Assembly: GCA_036383955.1 (NCBI GenBank)
Contig: DASVNH010000018.1
Location: forward strand, 1-64,000
Length of the DNA: 64,000 nucleotides
Origin: JACQFK01 sp036383955
GTDB taxonomy: Bacteria > Planctomycetota > MHYJ01 > JACPRB01
Reading direction: 5' to 3'
Under the pieces are notes generated by a model. It searched no databases, was not told the DNA's origin, and saw only the letters and a program-made list of their open reading frames with translations. Positions 36,372 to 45,464 of the stretch are shown here, in pieces. Position numbers and translations under genes: made by a program. Numbering within the stretch: the stretch's first letter is position 1; every line of letters starts with the position of its first letter.

Positions 36372-38486
36372 ATGGCGATTCGAGCCTGGATGGGCGCGGC
36401 GCTGGCCGCTCTCCTCGCGCTGCCCGCCGCGACCGCCGAGCCCGGCGGACTCCCCCGCGAGAAGATGCTCGCCGCCGCGCGCGAGATCGACCGCCTGGTG
36501 GAGGCGGATCTCACGGCCGCCGGCCTCCAGCCCAACGCGGCGCTCGACGACCCCTCGTTCATCCGGCGCGCGTACCTCGACATCGCGGGTCGCGTCCCCA
36601 CGGCGAAGGAGCTGGCGGACGTCCTGGCCGCTCCCGCGTCCGAGCGGCGCGAGGCGCTGATCGACCGCCTGCTGGAGTCGCCCGCCTACGCGAGCCATCT
36701 CTTCAACTGGCTGGCCGACCTGCTCCGCGTCAAGAGCCGGCTGCAGAACAACATCTCGGGCGAGCCGTACATCCACTTCATCAAGGAATCGCTCGCCACG
36801 AACAAGCCGTGGGACGTCTTCGTGCGCGAGCTCCTGACGGCGTCGGGCCCCGCGCACCAGCGCGGGCACGGCGCCACGGGCTACTACCTGCGGGACCGCG
36901 GGATGCCCGAAGACAACATGTCGAACACGATCACGATCTTCCTCGGCACCCGCCTTGAATGCGCGCAGTGCCACAACCATCCGTTCGACAAGTGGACGCA
37001 GCTGCAGTACCACGAGATGGTCGCGTTCACCGGAGGGATCCGCTACACGGACGACAGCCTGCAGAAGACGCCGGAGGGCCAGCGCCTGAAGGAGATGGGC
37101 GAGGCGTTCCGGGCGGCGGGCAAGGACCGGAAGGAGAACCTGGAGTTCCGCGCCTACCGCAAGATGCTGCAGCCCCTGGAGTACGGCATCTCCGGGAGCG
37201 GCAACGGCCTGTACCGGCTCCCCAAGGACTACCAGTACGAGGACGCCAAGGCCAACCAGCCGGTGAAGGCCAAGGCGATGTTCGGCGTCGAGGTGCCGCT
37301 GGCCGTCGAGATCCCCGCCGACCGCAAGGCGCCGCCCGCGGACAAGAAGAACCCGAAGAAGGCGCCGGCGATCAAGGCGTCGGACGTCAATTCCCGCGAG
37401 GCCTACGCCAAGTGGCTGACGGCGCCCGAGAATCCGCGCTTCACGACGGTGATCGCGAACCGCCTGTGGAAGCGCTTCTTCGGCGCCGGCGTGATCGAGC
37501 CGGTCGACAACATCCGCGAGACCACGAAGCCCGTCAATCCGGCGCTGATGAAGCACCTGGAGACGACGATGATCGCGGCGGGGTACGACCTCAAGCAGTT
37601 CATCCGCGTGCTGATGAACAGCCGGAGCTACCAGCGCGAGGCCTGCCGCAAGGAGCCGTCGGACGAGCAGCCGTTCCGCTTCCCGGGCCCGCTGCTCCGG
37701 CGGATGAGCGCCGAGCAGCTCTGGGACTCGATGCTGACGCTGGTCGTGCCGGACGTCGACTCCACCCTCCGCAAGCCGGGGGCGGCGGCGGAGGCCGTCT
37801 ACGCCGACTACGACCGCCTGGTGAACGTGAACCCGGACCAGCTGAAGGCCCAGGTCGAGATGGAAGTCCTGCGCGAGAAGGATCCCGCGAAGTACCGCGA
37901 GCTGAAGAAGAAGCAGGGCGACGAGGCCCGGGCGCTGGCGAAAAACGACGAGAAGCTGAAGGGGCTGATGGAGGCCGCGAAGGCGGCGAAGAAGAAGGGC
38001 GACGAGGAGGCCGTCGCGAAGCTGAGGGCCGAGATCCAGGCGATGGAGAAGGGCCCTCTGCTGATGCCCGACATGCAGGCGATGTACGGCAAGAAGACGG
38101 GGCCGGCGAACGGCCTGGCGCGGGCCTCGGACCTGCCGCAGCCGGCGAATCCGGGCTCCTTCCTCCGCGAGTTCGGGCAGTCGGACCGCGAGCAGATCGA
38201 GGCCGCGCACGCCGATTCGTCGGTGCCGCAAGCGCTGGCCCTCCTGAACGGATTCGTCGACAAGACCATCCTGCCGAACGCGAAGTCGGCGATCCGGCAG
38301 GCGGCGGACGCCGCGAAGGCCCCCTCCGACAAGGTCGTCTCGATCTTCCGGAGCGTCCTGAGCCGGGATCCGTCGCCGAAGGAGCGGGAGATCTGGGCGC
38401 CGGACCTCGAGAAGCGCGGCGAAGCCGCCCTGCGCGACCTGATCTGGACGCTGGTCAACACGCACGAGTTCATGTTCGTCCGATAG
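36372..38486 (+). CDS. DUF1549/DUF1553 domain protein
   Basis: 704 residues with a signal peptide (AALAALLALPAATAEP). DUF1549 covers about 35-230, with LDIAGRVPTAKEL and the CAQCHNHPFDKW motif (CxxCH, possibly haem-binding). A charged, lysine-rich linker precedes DUF1553 (about 330-700) with NRLWKRFFGAGVIEPVDN. A shorter form, without an N-terminal cytochrome c or PSD1 module. Such genes nearly always precede a DUF1501 gene, as here, and occur in Planctomycetes and Verrucomicrobia, where they are thought to act in polysaccharide or extracellular metabolism; the reaction is unknown. Confidence 0.92.
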   Translation: MAIRAWMGAALAALLALPAATAEPGGLPREKMLAAAREIDRLVEADLTAAGLQPNAALDDPSFIRRAYLDIAGRVPTAKELADVLAAPASERREALIDRLLESPAYASHLFNWLADLLRVKSRLQNNISGEPYIHFIKESLATNKPWDVFVRELLTASGPAHQRGHGATGYYLRDRGMPEDNMSNTITIFLGTRLECAQCHNHPFDKWTQLQYHEMVAFTGGIRYTDDSLQKTPEGQRLKEMGEAFRAAGKDRKENLEFRAYRKMLQPLEYGISGSGNGLYRLPKDYQYEDAKANQPVKAKAMFGVEVPLAVEIPADRKAPPADKKNPKKAPAIKASDVNSREAYAKWLTAPENPRFTTVIANRLWKRFFGAGVIEPVDNIRETTKPVNPALMKHLETTMIAAGYDLKQFIRVLMNSRSYQREACRKEPSDEQPFRFPGPLLRRMSAEQLWDSMLTLVVPDVDSTLRKPGAAAEAVYADYDRLVNVNPDQLKAQVEMEVLREKDPAKYRELKKKQGDEARALAKNDEKLKGLMEAAKAAKKKGDEEAVAKLRAEIQAMEKGPLLMPDMQAMYGKKTGPANGLARASDLPQPANPGSFLREFGQSDREQIEAAHADSSVPQALALLNGFVDKTILPNAKSAIRQAADAAKAPSDKVVSIFRSVLSRDPSPKEREIWAPDLEKRGEAALRDLIWTLVNTHEFMFVR

Positions 38487-38497
38487 AGGAGAGCGCC

Positions 38498-39796
38498 ATG
38501 AAGGACCTTGCCCGCGGTCTGGACGACGTTTCCCGTCGCGGCTTTCTGTCCAAGACGGCGCTCTCGATGCTGGGCGTCGGGGCGCTGCCGATGATGGACA
38601 GCCTGCTGCTGGCCCAGGACGTCGGCACCGTGCCGCTCCGCCCCGGCGCGAAGGCCAAGAACGTGATCTACCTCTACATGTCGGGCGGCATGACGCATCT
38701 CGACACGTTCGACCTCAAGCCCGGCGCGCCCACGCAGGGGCCGACGGAAGCGGCGAAGACGAGCGCCGACGGCGTGCTCATCAACAAGCTCTTCACGAAG
38801 CTCGCCCCGCAGATGAAGCACGTGGCGGTGGTGAACTCGCTGACGTCCAACCAGGGCGCCCACCAGCAGGGCCAGTACCTGATGCACACGAGCTACGTGC
38901 TGCGCGGGACGATCAAGCATCCGACGATCGGCTCGTGGATGTCGCTGATGATGGGGGCGCGGAACCCGACGCTGCCGGCGCACGTGGCCATCGGCGGCGG
39001 GAACAACGGGGCGTCGGCGGGCTTCATGGAGCCCAAGCACGGGCCGCTGCCGATCGGCAATCCGACGGCCGGCCTGCAGAACAGCAAGGCGCCGTCGGGC
39101 GTGAGCGAGGCGGCCTACGCGGCGCGGCTGAAGCGGGCGGAGGAGATGAACGACGCCTTCGCCGCGAAATACGACCACCGCGAGGTGCGCGGCTACGCGG
39201 ACATGTACGACCAGGCGGTGCGGCTGATGTCGTCGAAGGACCTCGAGGTCTTCGACCTGACCAAGGAGCCCAGCGATCTGCGGCAGGCCTACGGCATGGA
39301 CGCGTTCGGCCAGGGCGTGCTGCTCGCGCGCCGGCTGGTGGAGCACAAGGTCCGCTGCGTCGAGGTGCAGCTGGGCGGCTGGGACACGCACAACGAGAAC
39401 TTCGAGGCGATGGAGAAGAAGCTGCCGGTCCTGGACGCGGCGCTGGGCACGCTGCTCTCCGACCTCGAGAGCCGCGGCCTCCTCGAGGAGACGCTGGTCG
39501 TCCTCGCGACCGAGTTCGGGCGGACGCCCGACATCCGGGAAGAGCGGAGCGGCCGGGACCACTACCCGAAGGCCTTCTCCGGCCTGCTGGCGGGCGGCGG
39601 CATCAAGGGCGGCCGGACCTGGGGCAAGACGGACAAGGAAGGCAAGGAGGTCGTCGAGAAGCCGGTCACGGTGCCGGACTTCAACGCGACGATCGCCCAC
39701 GCGCTGGGCCTGCCCCTGGGCTTCGTGGTGCACTCCCCGAGCGGCCGTCCGTTCAAGGTGGCCGACAAGGGGACGGCGATCGCGGAGCTGCTCTAG
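38498..39796 (+). CDS. DUF1501 protein (exported, alkaline-phosphatase/sulfatase-like fold)
   Basis: 432 residues. Twin-arginine-like start VSRRGFLSKTALSMLGVGALP predicts Tat export. Core motifs: VIYLYMSGGMTHLDTFDLKPG, QLGGWDTHNENF, TEFGRTPDIR and GRDHYPKAFSGLLAGGG, which resemble the metal-binding pattern of the alkaline phosphatase superfamily. Starts 11 bases after the DUF1549 gene with AGAGGAG upstream, so they form an operon. The TAG stop is three bases before heptamer array D. Confidence 0.92.
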   Translation: MKDLARGLDDVSRRGFLSKTALSMLGVGALPMMDSLLLAQDVGTVPLRPGAKAKNVIYLYMSGGMTHLDTFDLKPGAPTQGPTEAAKTSADGVLINKLFTKLAPQMKHVAVVNSLTSNQGAHQQGQYLMHTSYVLRGTIKHPTIGSWMSLMMGARNPTLPAHVAIGGGNNGASAGFMEPKHGPLPIGNPTAGLQNSKAPSGVSEAAYAARLKRAEEMNDAFAAKYDHREVRGYADMYDQAVRLMSSKDLEVFDLTKEPSDLRQAYGMDAFGQGVLLARRLVEHKVRCVEVQLGGWDTHNENFEAMEKKLPVLDAALGTLLSDLESRGLLEETLVVLATEFGRTPDIREERSGRDHYPKAFSGLLAGGGIKGGRTWGKTDKEGKEVVEKPVTVPDFNATIAHALGLPLGFVVHSPSGRPFKVADKGTAIAELL

Positions 39797-39798
39797 GC

Positions 39799-39862
39799 GG
39801 AATCCGGAATCCAGAATCCAGAAGCCGGGAGAATCCAGAAGACGGAATCCGGAATCCGGGGG
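39799..39862. repeat. Heptamer array D, single arm
   Basis: Words GAATCCG, GAATCCA, GAAGCCG with short G-rich inserts; the same flavour as element C. No four-helix-bundle gene and no inverted partner, so it could be a solo remnant. Confidence 0.7.
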
Positions 39863-39872
39863 TGAACGCCGC

Positions 39873-39901
39873 TTGAGGCGGCGGCGATTCGGATCTACAC
39901 T
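39873..39901 (+). promoter_or_regulatory. Promoter of the first small paralogue
   Basis: TTGAGG, 17 bases, TACACT, ending seven bases before the ATG at 39909. Leaderless arrangement. Confidence 0.65.
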
Positions 39902-39908
39902 GGTCCGC

Positions 39909-40238
39909 ATGGAGCCATCGGCGCAGTCGGTCCGCGAGTTCCTGTCCAAGCTGGTCCCGACGCAGGATTCGGCGGACTGGGCGACCTGGAAGCTGGCGGG
40001 CAGCTCGCTGGGACCCGACGCCGCGCCCTTCCTCCTCGAATTCCTCCGCGGCGGCGACCCGAACGAGCAGTACGCGGCCGTCGTCACCCTGCGGCTGATC
40101 GGCTACGAGGCCTGGGCCGACGGCTTCGGCCGCGAGCGCACCTACCGGGTCCGCAAGATCGGCGCCACCGACTGGGAGAAGATCGCGCCCGCGAATCCGC
40201 CCGGCGGCCTCACCCCCGGCCAGGACAAGTCCGCCTGA
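39909..40238 (+). CDS. Small protein of unknown family, paralogue 1
   Basis: 109 residues, starting MEPSAQSVREFLSKLVP. Shares with the next gene the core NEQYAA(V/I)V(T/A)LRLIGYEAWADGF followed by GRERTYRVRKIGA. The N-terminal half looks like a single HEAT-type helical pair (GPDAAPFLLEFLRGGDPNEQYAAVV). Cytoplasmic. No known family. Expressed from its own promoter. Confidence 0.7.
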   Translation: MEPSAQSVREFLSKLVPTQDSADWATWKLAGSSLGPDAAPFLLEFLRGGDPNEQYAAVVTLRLIGYEAWADGFGRERTYRVRKIGATDWEKIAPANPPGGLTPGQDKSA

Positions 40239-40264
40239 TCGCCCATGTCGCGTCGCGCGGGGGC

Positions 40265-40292
40265 TTGAGAACGGGGAGATCCGGGTTAGATT
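40265..40292 (+). promoter_or_regulatory. Promoter of the second small paralogue
   Basis: TTGAGA, 16 bases, TAGATT, ending seven bases before the ATG at 40300, the same geometry as for the first paralogue. Confidence 0.6.
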
Positions 40293-40299
40293 AGGGGGG

Positions 40300-40614
40300 A
40301 TGGGCTCCTCCGACCTCGCGCTCCGCACCTTTCTTTCCATGCCGGTCCCGTCCGCCGATTCGTCGGACTGGGCGCACTGGAAGCAGGCGGGCAGCGCGTT
40401 CGGACCTGAAGCCGCGCCCACTCTCCTGGAGGCCGTCCGAAGCGGGTCCGCGAACGAGCAGTACGCGGCGATCGTCGCCCTCCGCCTGATCGGCTACGAA
40501 GCCTGGGCCGACGGCTTCGGCCGAGAACGCACCTACCGGGTCCGGAAAATCGGCGCCAAGAAGTGGCAGAGGATCGTTCCCCTCCGCCCGCCCGAAGGCC
40601 TCACGCCGGGTTAA
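40300..40614 (+). CDS. Small protein of unknown family, paralogue 2
   Basis: 104 residues, starting MGSSDLALRTFLSMPVPSAD. Clearly a tandem duplicate of the preceding gene: DSSDWAHWKQAGSAFGPEA and the long C-terminal core are nearly the same. Having its own promoter means the duplication included the upstream region. Ends close to the convergent gene at 40638. Confidence 0.7.
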   Translation: MGSSDLALRTFLSMPVPSADSSDWAHWKQAGSAFGPEAAPTLLEAVRSGSANEQYAAIVALRLIGYEAWADGFGRERTYRVRKIGAKKWQRIVPLRPPEGLTPG

Positions 40615-40637
40615 CTCGCCGTCGTCCGGTTCCGGGT

Positions 40638-41078
40638 TTACCGCGGACGTTTCTTCCGCGGGGCGCGGGGCGGGGCGGACCAGATCGCCTGGAAGGCCTG
40701 GCGGTCGGCGGGAGTCGCCTCGCGGATCGTGTCCGGGGCCAGCGCCGCGGTCGCTTCGACGCGCTGGGCGATGTCGGCCGGCCCCACCGGCCAGAGCTCG
40801 GCCGTGAGCTCGACGACGAACGTCCAGCCCAGCTTTTTCGCGTGCTGGCGCAGGGCGACCGCCGCGAAGCCGTCCTCCCGGACGGAGACGGTGAGCTCGC
40901 AGGCGAGGACGAGCTTGAGCTCGAGGGTCAGCCATTCGAAGGGGACGTCGCCGCTGCGGGCGTTCTCGCGCTTCACCCGGACGCCGCGGAGGGCCCGGCG
41001 CCGCTTGAGCAGGGCGCGCAGGAGGGCGTCGAGGAAGAAGCTCTCGAACTCGGGGAGGCGTTCCGCGGGCCGGGGCAC
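40638..41078 (-). CDS. Hypothetical protein downstream of the actin-like gene
   Basis: 146 residues, GTG start seven bases after the stop of the coiled-coil/actin-like gene, so in the same operon. Mixed alpha/beta with a highly basic C-terminus (APPRAPRKKRPR) that could bind nucleic acid. The stretch VPFEWLTLELKLVLACELTVSVRED is beta-rich. No family recognised. Confidence 0.6.
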   Translation of the reverse strand: MPRPAERLPEFESFFLDALLRALLKRRRALRGVRVKRENARSGDVPFEWLTLELKLVLACELTVSVREDGFAAVALRQHAKKLGWTFVVELTAELWPVGPADIAQRVEATAALAPDTIREATPADRQAFQAIWSAPPRAPRKKRPR

Positions 41079-41085
41079 GGCGGGC

Positions 41086-42993
41086 TCAGGCCGGTCGGCT
41101 GGCCATCTCCAGCTGGGCGGCGACGAGGGCGCCCTTGGCCGTGGCGTTGAGGCAGTCCTTGGCCAGGCGGATGTCCTTGATCGGGATGGGGAAGTCGAGC
41201 GATTTAAAGACCTCCTTCGCCAGCTCGATGAAGTTGCCGGCGAGGGCGGTGCCGCCGGAGAAGACGATGGAGATGGGCTCCGGGAAGGTGGGCATGTTCT
41301 CCGCCGACCGGAAGCGCTCGGCGATGTTGTTGATGTTGTACTGCAGCAGGTTCCGGTAGTAGATCGAGATCGCGTCCTGCTCCCGGTTCTTCGGGCTCAG
41401 GAGGTCGAGGCCCTGCTCCTTGATCTGCGCCGCCTTCTCGGGCTTCATGTTCAGGTTCTGCGCCACGTTCAGGTCGACCCAGTCGCCCGAGCGGGCGGTG
41501 CTGAACGTCAGGGCCGGCATCGACTTGTAGACGACGCAGATGTTGAACATGCCGCCGCCGCAGGAGACGCCGATCCCCGTGAAGTCCTCCTCGGCCAGCT
41601 CCGCGAACGTGACCGCGTGGCCTTCCAGGATGTGCGAGGGCTTGTAGCCCAGCGCCCGCAGCACGGCGTCGAAGAGGTCGCGGTGGTACGCCACCGAGAG
41701 GTCGCTGTCGATCGGGTCGCCCGGCACCGAGTAGAAGCAGACTTCGTCCTCCACCCGCGGCTCCCCGAGGATCGAGCCGATCAGCAGCTTCATCACCGGC
41801 AGCGCGTCCTGCTCCCGCGCCGAGATCAGGCCGTCCTTCATTGGGCGCCGCGTCCGCCGGTTGATCACGTTCGCCAGCTCGAAGGCCTGCTCCCCGATCA
41901 CGAACATGCGCTTGTTCTGCATGAAGTAGGGGACGTTCAGCTTCGTCAGCATCGCCTTCGTGAACGGCGTGACCTCGACGTCGATGAACACGTTGCGCTG
42001 CTGCCGGATCTCCACGACCCCGTCGGGCGTCGTCTCGGCCGCCACGAGGTTCACCGTCCCGACGTCCAGCCCCTTGCCGGCCCGGATCTCCGTCGCCGGA
42101 GGAGGGGGCGGCGGGGGAGGCGGCGGCGCGGGCTTCTTCGCCTCCGCCGGCGCCTTCGCGGGATCCTCGTCCGACGGCAGCACCAGCGTCGGCACGTACT
42201 CCGGCTGCTCCTCGAGCACTTCCGCGGAGGCCGCCTTCTCGAGGGTGACTTTCAGGCCCTCGATCTCCTTCGCCCGCGCCTCCGACTCCTGCCGCAGGCG
42301 CTCGACTTCCGCCTGCGCGTTCAGGATCTTCACGCGCGCGCTTTCCTGGACGTCGGCGGACTCGGCCTCGACCTCCTCCGCGCGCCCCTTCGCCTCGGCC
42401 AGCTCGGCGCGGACGCGTTCGAGCTCCTTGCGCATGGCGGCGGCGGCCGTCTCGCCCGCCCCGCGGGAGACCTCGACCTCGTCCTCGAGCTCGGCCAGCC
42501 GGGCGCGCAGGCGCGCGACCTCGGCCTCGAGCTCCTTGATGCGCGCGTTCGCGCGTTCGAGCTCCTCGACGATCTTGTCGTTGTTCTCGCGCAGGAAGGT
42601 GTTCTCGCCGGCGAGCTCCTCGGTCTTGCTGCGGAGCGCGGCCTGCTGCTCGTCGACCTCCCGGCGCAGGTTGACTTCCTTCTGCAGCTTGTCGATCTCG
42701 CGGAGCAGCTCGTTGCGGTCGGCCGCGGCCAGGTTCGCCTGCTTGGCGGACTGGTCGCGCTCGTTCATGAGCTTGCTGAGCTGCTTGCGGGAGTCGGCCA
42801 GGATGCGGGAGCGCTCCTCGGCCGTGGAGTTGCGGACGACCTCGTCGACGGCCTGCTCGATCATGCGCTGGAGGGAGGCTTCGTCGAGGACCTTGACCCG
42901 CTTGACGCCGCTGTTGGCCAGGCTGTTGACGTCGCTGACCCGGGCGTTGTCGGAGATGACCTTGCGGATATCGAGCTTCCGGTCGTCGCTCAT
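41086..42993 (-). CDS. Coiled-coil protein fused to an actin/Hsp70-fold ATPase
   Basis: 635 residues. An N-terminal helical region and long coiled coil (about 50-250) lead through a proline-rich linker to an actin-superfamily ATPase (about 305-635). Phosphate-1 motif: GKGLDVGTVNLVAAE; phosphate-2 motif: GIGVSCGGGMFNICVVY; adenosine motif: ISIVFSGGTALAGNF. It is closest in layout to MreB/EutJ/Hsp70-type proteins but lacks a substrate domain. Start at MSDDRKL, because the upstream ATG lies against the -10 box. Possibly a filament-forming cytoskeletal or partition protein; this is inference. Confidence 0.82.
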   Translation of the reverse strand: MSDDRKLDIRKVISDNARVSDVNSLANSGVKRVKVLDEASLQRMIEQAVDEVVRNSTAEERSRILADSRKQLSKLMNERDQSAKQANLAAADRNELLREIDKLQKEVNLRREVDEQQAALRSKTEELAGENTFLRENNDKIVEELERANARIKELEAEVARLRARLAELEDEVEVSRGAGETAAAAMRKELERVRAELAEAKGRAEEVEAESADVQESARVKILNAQAEVERLRQESEARAKEIEGLKVTLEKAASAEVLEEQPEYVPTLVLPSDEDPAKAPAEAKKPAPPPPPPPPPPATEIRAGKGLDVGTVNLVAAETTPDGVVEIRQQRNVFIDVEVTPFTKAMLTKLNVPYFMQNKRMFVIGEQAFELANVINRRTRRPMKDGLISAREQDALPVMKLLIGSILGEPRVEDEVCFYSVPGDPIDSDLSVAYHRDLFDAVLRALGYKPSHILEGHAVTFAELAEEDFTGIGVSCGGGMFNICVVYKSMPALTFSTARSGDWVDLNVAQNLNMKPEKAAQIKEQGLDLLSPKNREQDAISIYYRNLLQYNINNIAERFRSAENMPTFPEPISIVFSGGTALAGNFIELAKEVFKSLDFPIPIKDIRLAKDCLNATAKGALVAAQLEMASRPA

Positions 42994-43000
42994 CCCCATG

Positions 43001-43006
43001 ATTCTA
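43001..43006 (-). promoter_or_regulatory. -10 box of the coiled-coil/actin gene
   Basis: TAGAAT on the minus strand, seven bases before the ATG of MSDD. No clear -35 box. Suggests a leaderless transcript. Confidence 0.5.
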
Positions 43007-43061
43007 CGGAATTGGAGCGGCGACCACCACAGATCCGAGTGCTGCCCGACGTCCTAATTCG

Positions 43062-43568
43062 GTGAGACGGGCCTGGCCGCTCCTTTTGGCGTGCGGGTGC
43101 GCCGTGCCGCCGCCGGAGGAGGTCGACCTCCAGCCGCGCGTCGACGGCCTGATCGAGGCCCTGAGGGACGACGAACCGGCGGTCCGGACGCTCGCGCGGG
43201 CCGAGCTGCGGCGGCTGGGTCCGCTGGCCGAGGGCCGCCTTCGGGCGAACGTCCGGCATCCGGACGTCGACATCGCCTCCCGCTGCGCGGAGCTGCTGGC
43301 GCGTCTGGAGACGCGGACCGGGGACGCGGGGGCGGGGCTGATCAGCAAAGTCGTCTACGTGGATCCGGAGGGCGGCTTCGTCGCCATCGAGGCCGGGCGG
43401 GCGGAGGGGGTCGCGGGCCATCGCTTCGAGATCCTGCGGGGTCGGCGCTGGATCGCGACCGCCTGTTTCGAGAAGTACCTCGGGGGGACCGCATCCAGGA
43501 GCAAGCTTCGGATCACGGCGGGGCGGGGCGTCGACATCCGCCTCGACGACGAGGCCGTCGGCTTCTAG
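43062..43568 (+). CDS. Lipoprotein of unknown function
   Basis: 168 residues, GTG start. Signal MRRAWPLLLAC with lipobox LLAC. The first half looks like a HEAT-type helical repeat (IEALRDDEPAVRTLARAELRRLG). The second half is beta-rich, including VYVDPEGGFVAIEAGRAEGV, a wording seen in small exported proteins from this type of genome. Divergent from the actin-like gene. Confidence 0.7.
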   Translation: MRRAWPLLLACGCAVPPPEEVDLQPRVDGLIEALRDDEPAVRTLARAELRRLGPLAEGRLRANVRHPDVDIASRCAELLARLETRTGDAGAGLISKVVYVDPEGGFVAIEAGRAEGVAGHRFEILRGRRWIATACFEKYLGGTASRSKLRITAGRGVDIRLDDEAVGF

Positions 43569-43574
43569 GGGGGC

Positions 43575-43603
43575 TTTCCAGCACCCGCTCCGCCTGCTAG
43601 AAT
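43575..43603 (+). promoter_or_regulatory. Possible promoter of glmS
   Basis: TTTCCA, 17 bases, TAGAAT. It would give a leader of about 50 bases that contains loosely heptameric GGTTCCGG / CTTCCGT words. Confidence 0.45.
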
Positions 43604-43658
43604 GCCCCTTTCCGGCTCCCATTCGGGTTCCGGCTTCCGTCTCGTCGGGTTCCGGTCT

Positions 43659-45464
43659 ATGTGCGGCATCGTCGGTTACACGGGCGCGCGCGAGGCGCTC
43701 CCCGTCCTCCTCGAGGGCCTCCGGCGCCTCGAGTACCGGGGCTACGACTCCTCCGGCGTCGTCCTGCGGAACGGGACGGGCCTCGTCGTCGAGCGCGCCC
43801 CCGGCAAGCTCGGCGCCCTCGTCGGCCGCCTCAAGGCCGCCCCCCTCAAGGGCTCGACCGGCCTCGGCCACACCCGCTGGGCCACCCACGGCGGCGTCAA
43901 CGAGGCCAACGCCCATCCGCACCGCTCCTGCGACGGCCGCATCGCCCTCGTCCACAACGGCATCGTCGAGAACTACGCCGAGCTCCGCCGCGAGCTCAAG
44001 GGCCACCGCTTCGCCTCCGAGACCGACACCGAGGTGCTCGCCCACCTGATCGAGCTCTACTACGAGGAAAACGGCCGCGTCCATCCGCTGCGCGCCGTCA
44101 CCCAGGCCCTCGACCGCGTCCGCGGCAGCTTCGCCCTCGGCGTCATCTACGCCGACCAGCCCGACCTCCTCATCGCCGCCCGCGTGAACTGCCCCCTCGT
44201 CCTCGGCGTCGGCGACGGCGAGAATTTCATGGCCAGCGACGTCGCCGCGCTCCTGCCCTACACCCGCCGCATCATCCCCCTCGAGGAGGGCGAGGTCGCC
44301 AAGATCGACCTCCAGGGCGTCAGCATCTTCGACCGCAAGTTCAACCGCCGCCGCCGCCGCCCCACCGAAGTGGCCTGGAAGGCGGAGACGGCCCTCAAGG
44401 GCGGCTACCCGCACTTCATGCTCAAGGAAATCCACGAGCAGCGCGAAACCGTCGCCTCCGAGCTCCAGGGCCGCGAGAAGGCCCTCGACAACCTCCGCCT
44501 GCCCCGGGACGTCGCCCGCGTCACCATCGTCGCCTGCGGGACCGCCTGGCACGCCGGGCTCGTGGCCAAGGCGGCCATCGAGGAGCTCGCGCGCGTGCCG
44601 GTGGAGGTCGGGTTCGCCAGCGAGCTGCGCTACGGCGACACCCCGCTGGGCCGCGACGTCCTGACGATCGCGATCTCGCAGTCGGGGGAGACGGCGGACA
44701 CGCTGGCGGCGCTGCGCCTGGCGCGGGAGGCGGGCTCGCCGACCCTGGCCATCACGAACGTGAAGGGCAGCACGCTGTCGCGCGAGGCCGACCAGGTGCT
44801 CTTCATGCGCGCCGGCCTCGAGATGGGCGTCGCCGCCACCAAGACCTACACCTCGCAGATCCTCTGCGCGCTGCTCACGGCGCTGCACCTGGGACGTCGC
44901 CGCGGCGCCCTCACCGGCGAGCGCTTCGAGGCGCTGCTGCGGGAGGCGCGGAAGCTGCCCGCCCAGGTCGAGAAGGTCCTCGAGGGCGAGGCGGCCGTGA
45001 AGAAATGCGCCCGGAAGTTCTCCCGCGGCTACGACTACATGTATATCGGGCGCCGCTACAACCTGGCGACGGCTTACGAGGGCGCCCTGAAGATGAAGGA
45101 GATCTCCTACCTCCACGCGGAGGGGTACGGGGCGGGCGAGATGAAGCACGGGCCGCTGGCGCTGGTCGATCGCAACCTGACCTGCGTGGCCATCGCGCCG
45201 CAGGGGCGCACCACCGAGAAGATGATCTCGAACATCCAGGAAATCCGGGCGCGCGGCGGCCGCGTGATCAGCGTGGCGACGGCCGGCGACCGCCTGGTGC
45301 GCTCGGTGTCGGACCACGTCATCGAGATCCCCGCCTGCGAGGAGATGTTTTCGCCCATCCTCGCGGCGATCCCGCTGCAGCTGCTCGCGTACCATACGGC
45401 GGCCGCCCTCGGGCGGGACGTCGATCAGCCGCGCAACCTGGCCAAGTCAGTCACGGTGGAGTAG
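43659..45464 (+). CDS. glmS: Glutamine-fructose-6-phosphate aminotransferase (isomerizing)
   Basis: Makes glucosamine-6-phosphate for the cell envelope. Start set at MCGIVGYTGAREAL, because Cys2 is the catalytic nucleophile exposed after Met removal; the frame upstream to 43602 is not coding. The glutaminase half has HTRWATHGGVNEANAHPH. Two SIS isomerase domains follow (ACGTAWHAGLVAKAAIEE and AISQSGETADTLAAL; then GRRYNLATAYEGALKMKE). It ends in DQPRNLAKSVTVE, the conserved C-terminus. 601 residues, normal. The stop TAG begins heptamer array G. Confidence 0.97.
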   Translation: MCGIVGYTGAREALPVLLEGLRRLEYRGYDSSGVVLRNGTGLVVERAPGKLGALVGRLKAAPLKGSTGLGHTRWATHGGVNEANAHPHRSCDGRIALVHNGIVENYAELRRELKGHRFASETDTEVLAHLIELYYEENGRVHPLRAVTQALDRVRGSFALGVIYADQPDLLIAARVNCPLVLGVGDGENFMASDVAALLPYTRRIIPLEEGEVAKIDLQGVSIFDRKFNRRRRRPTEVAWKAETALKGGYPHFMLKEIHEQRETVASELQGREKALDNLRLPRDVARVTIVACGTAWHAGLVAKAAIEELARVPVEVGFASELRYGDTPLGRDVLTIAISQSGETADTLAALRLAREAGSPTLAITNVKGSTLSREADQVLFMRAGLEMGVAATKTYTSQILCALLTALHLGRRRGALTGERFEALLREARKLPAQVEKVLEGEAAVKKCARKFSRGYDYMYIGRRYNLATAYEGALKMKEISYLHAEGYGAGEMKHGPLALVDRNLTCVAIAPQGRTTEKMISNIQEIRARGGRVISVATAGDRLVRSVSDHVIEIPACEEMFSPILAAIPLQLLAYHTAAALGRDVDQPRNLAKSVTVE

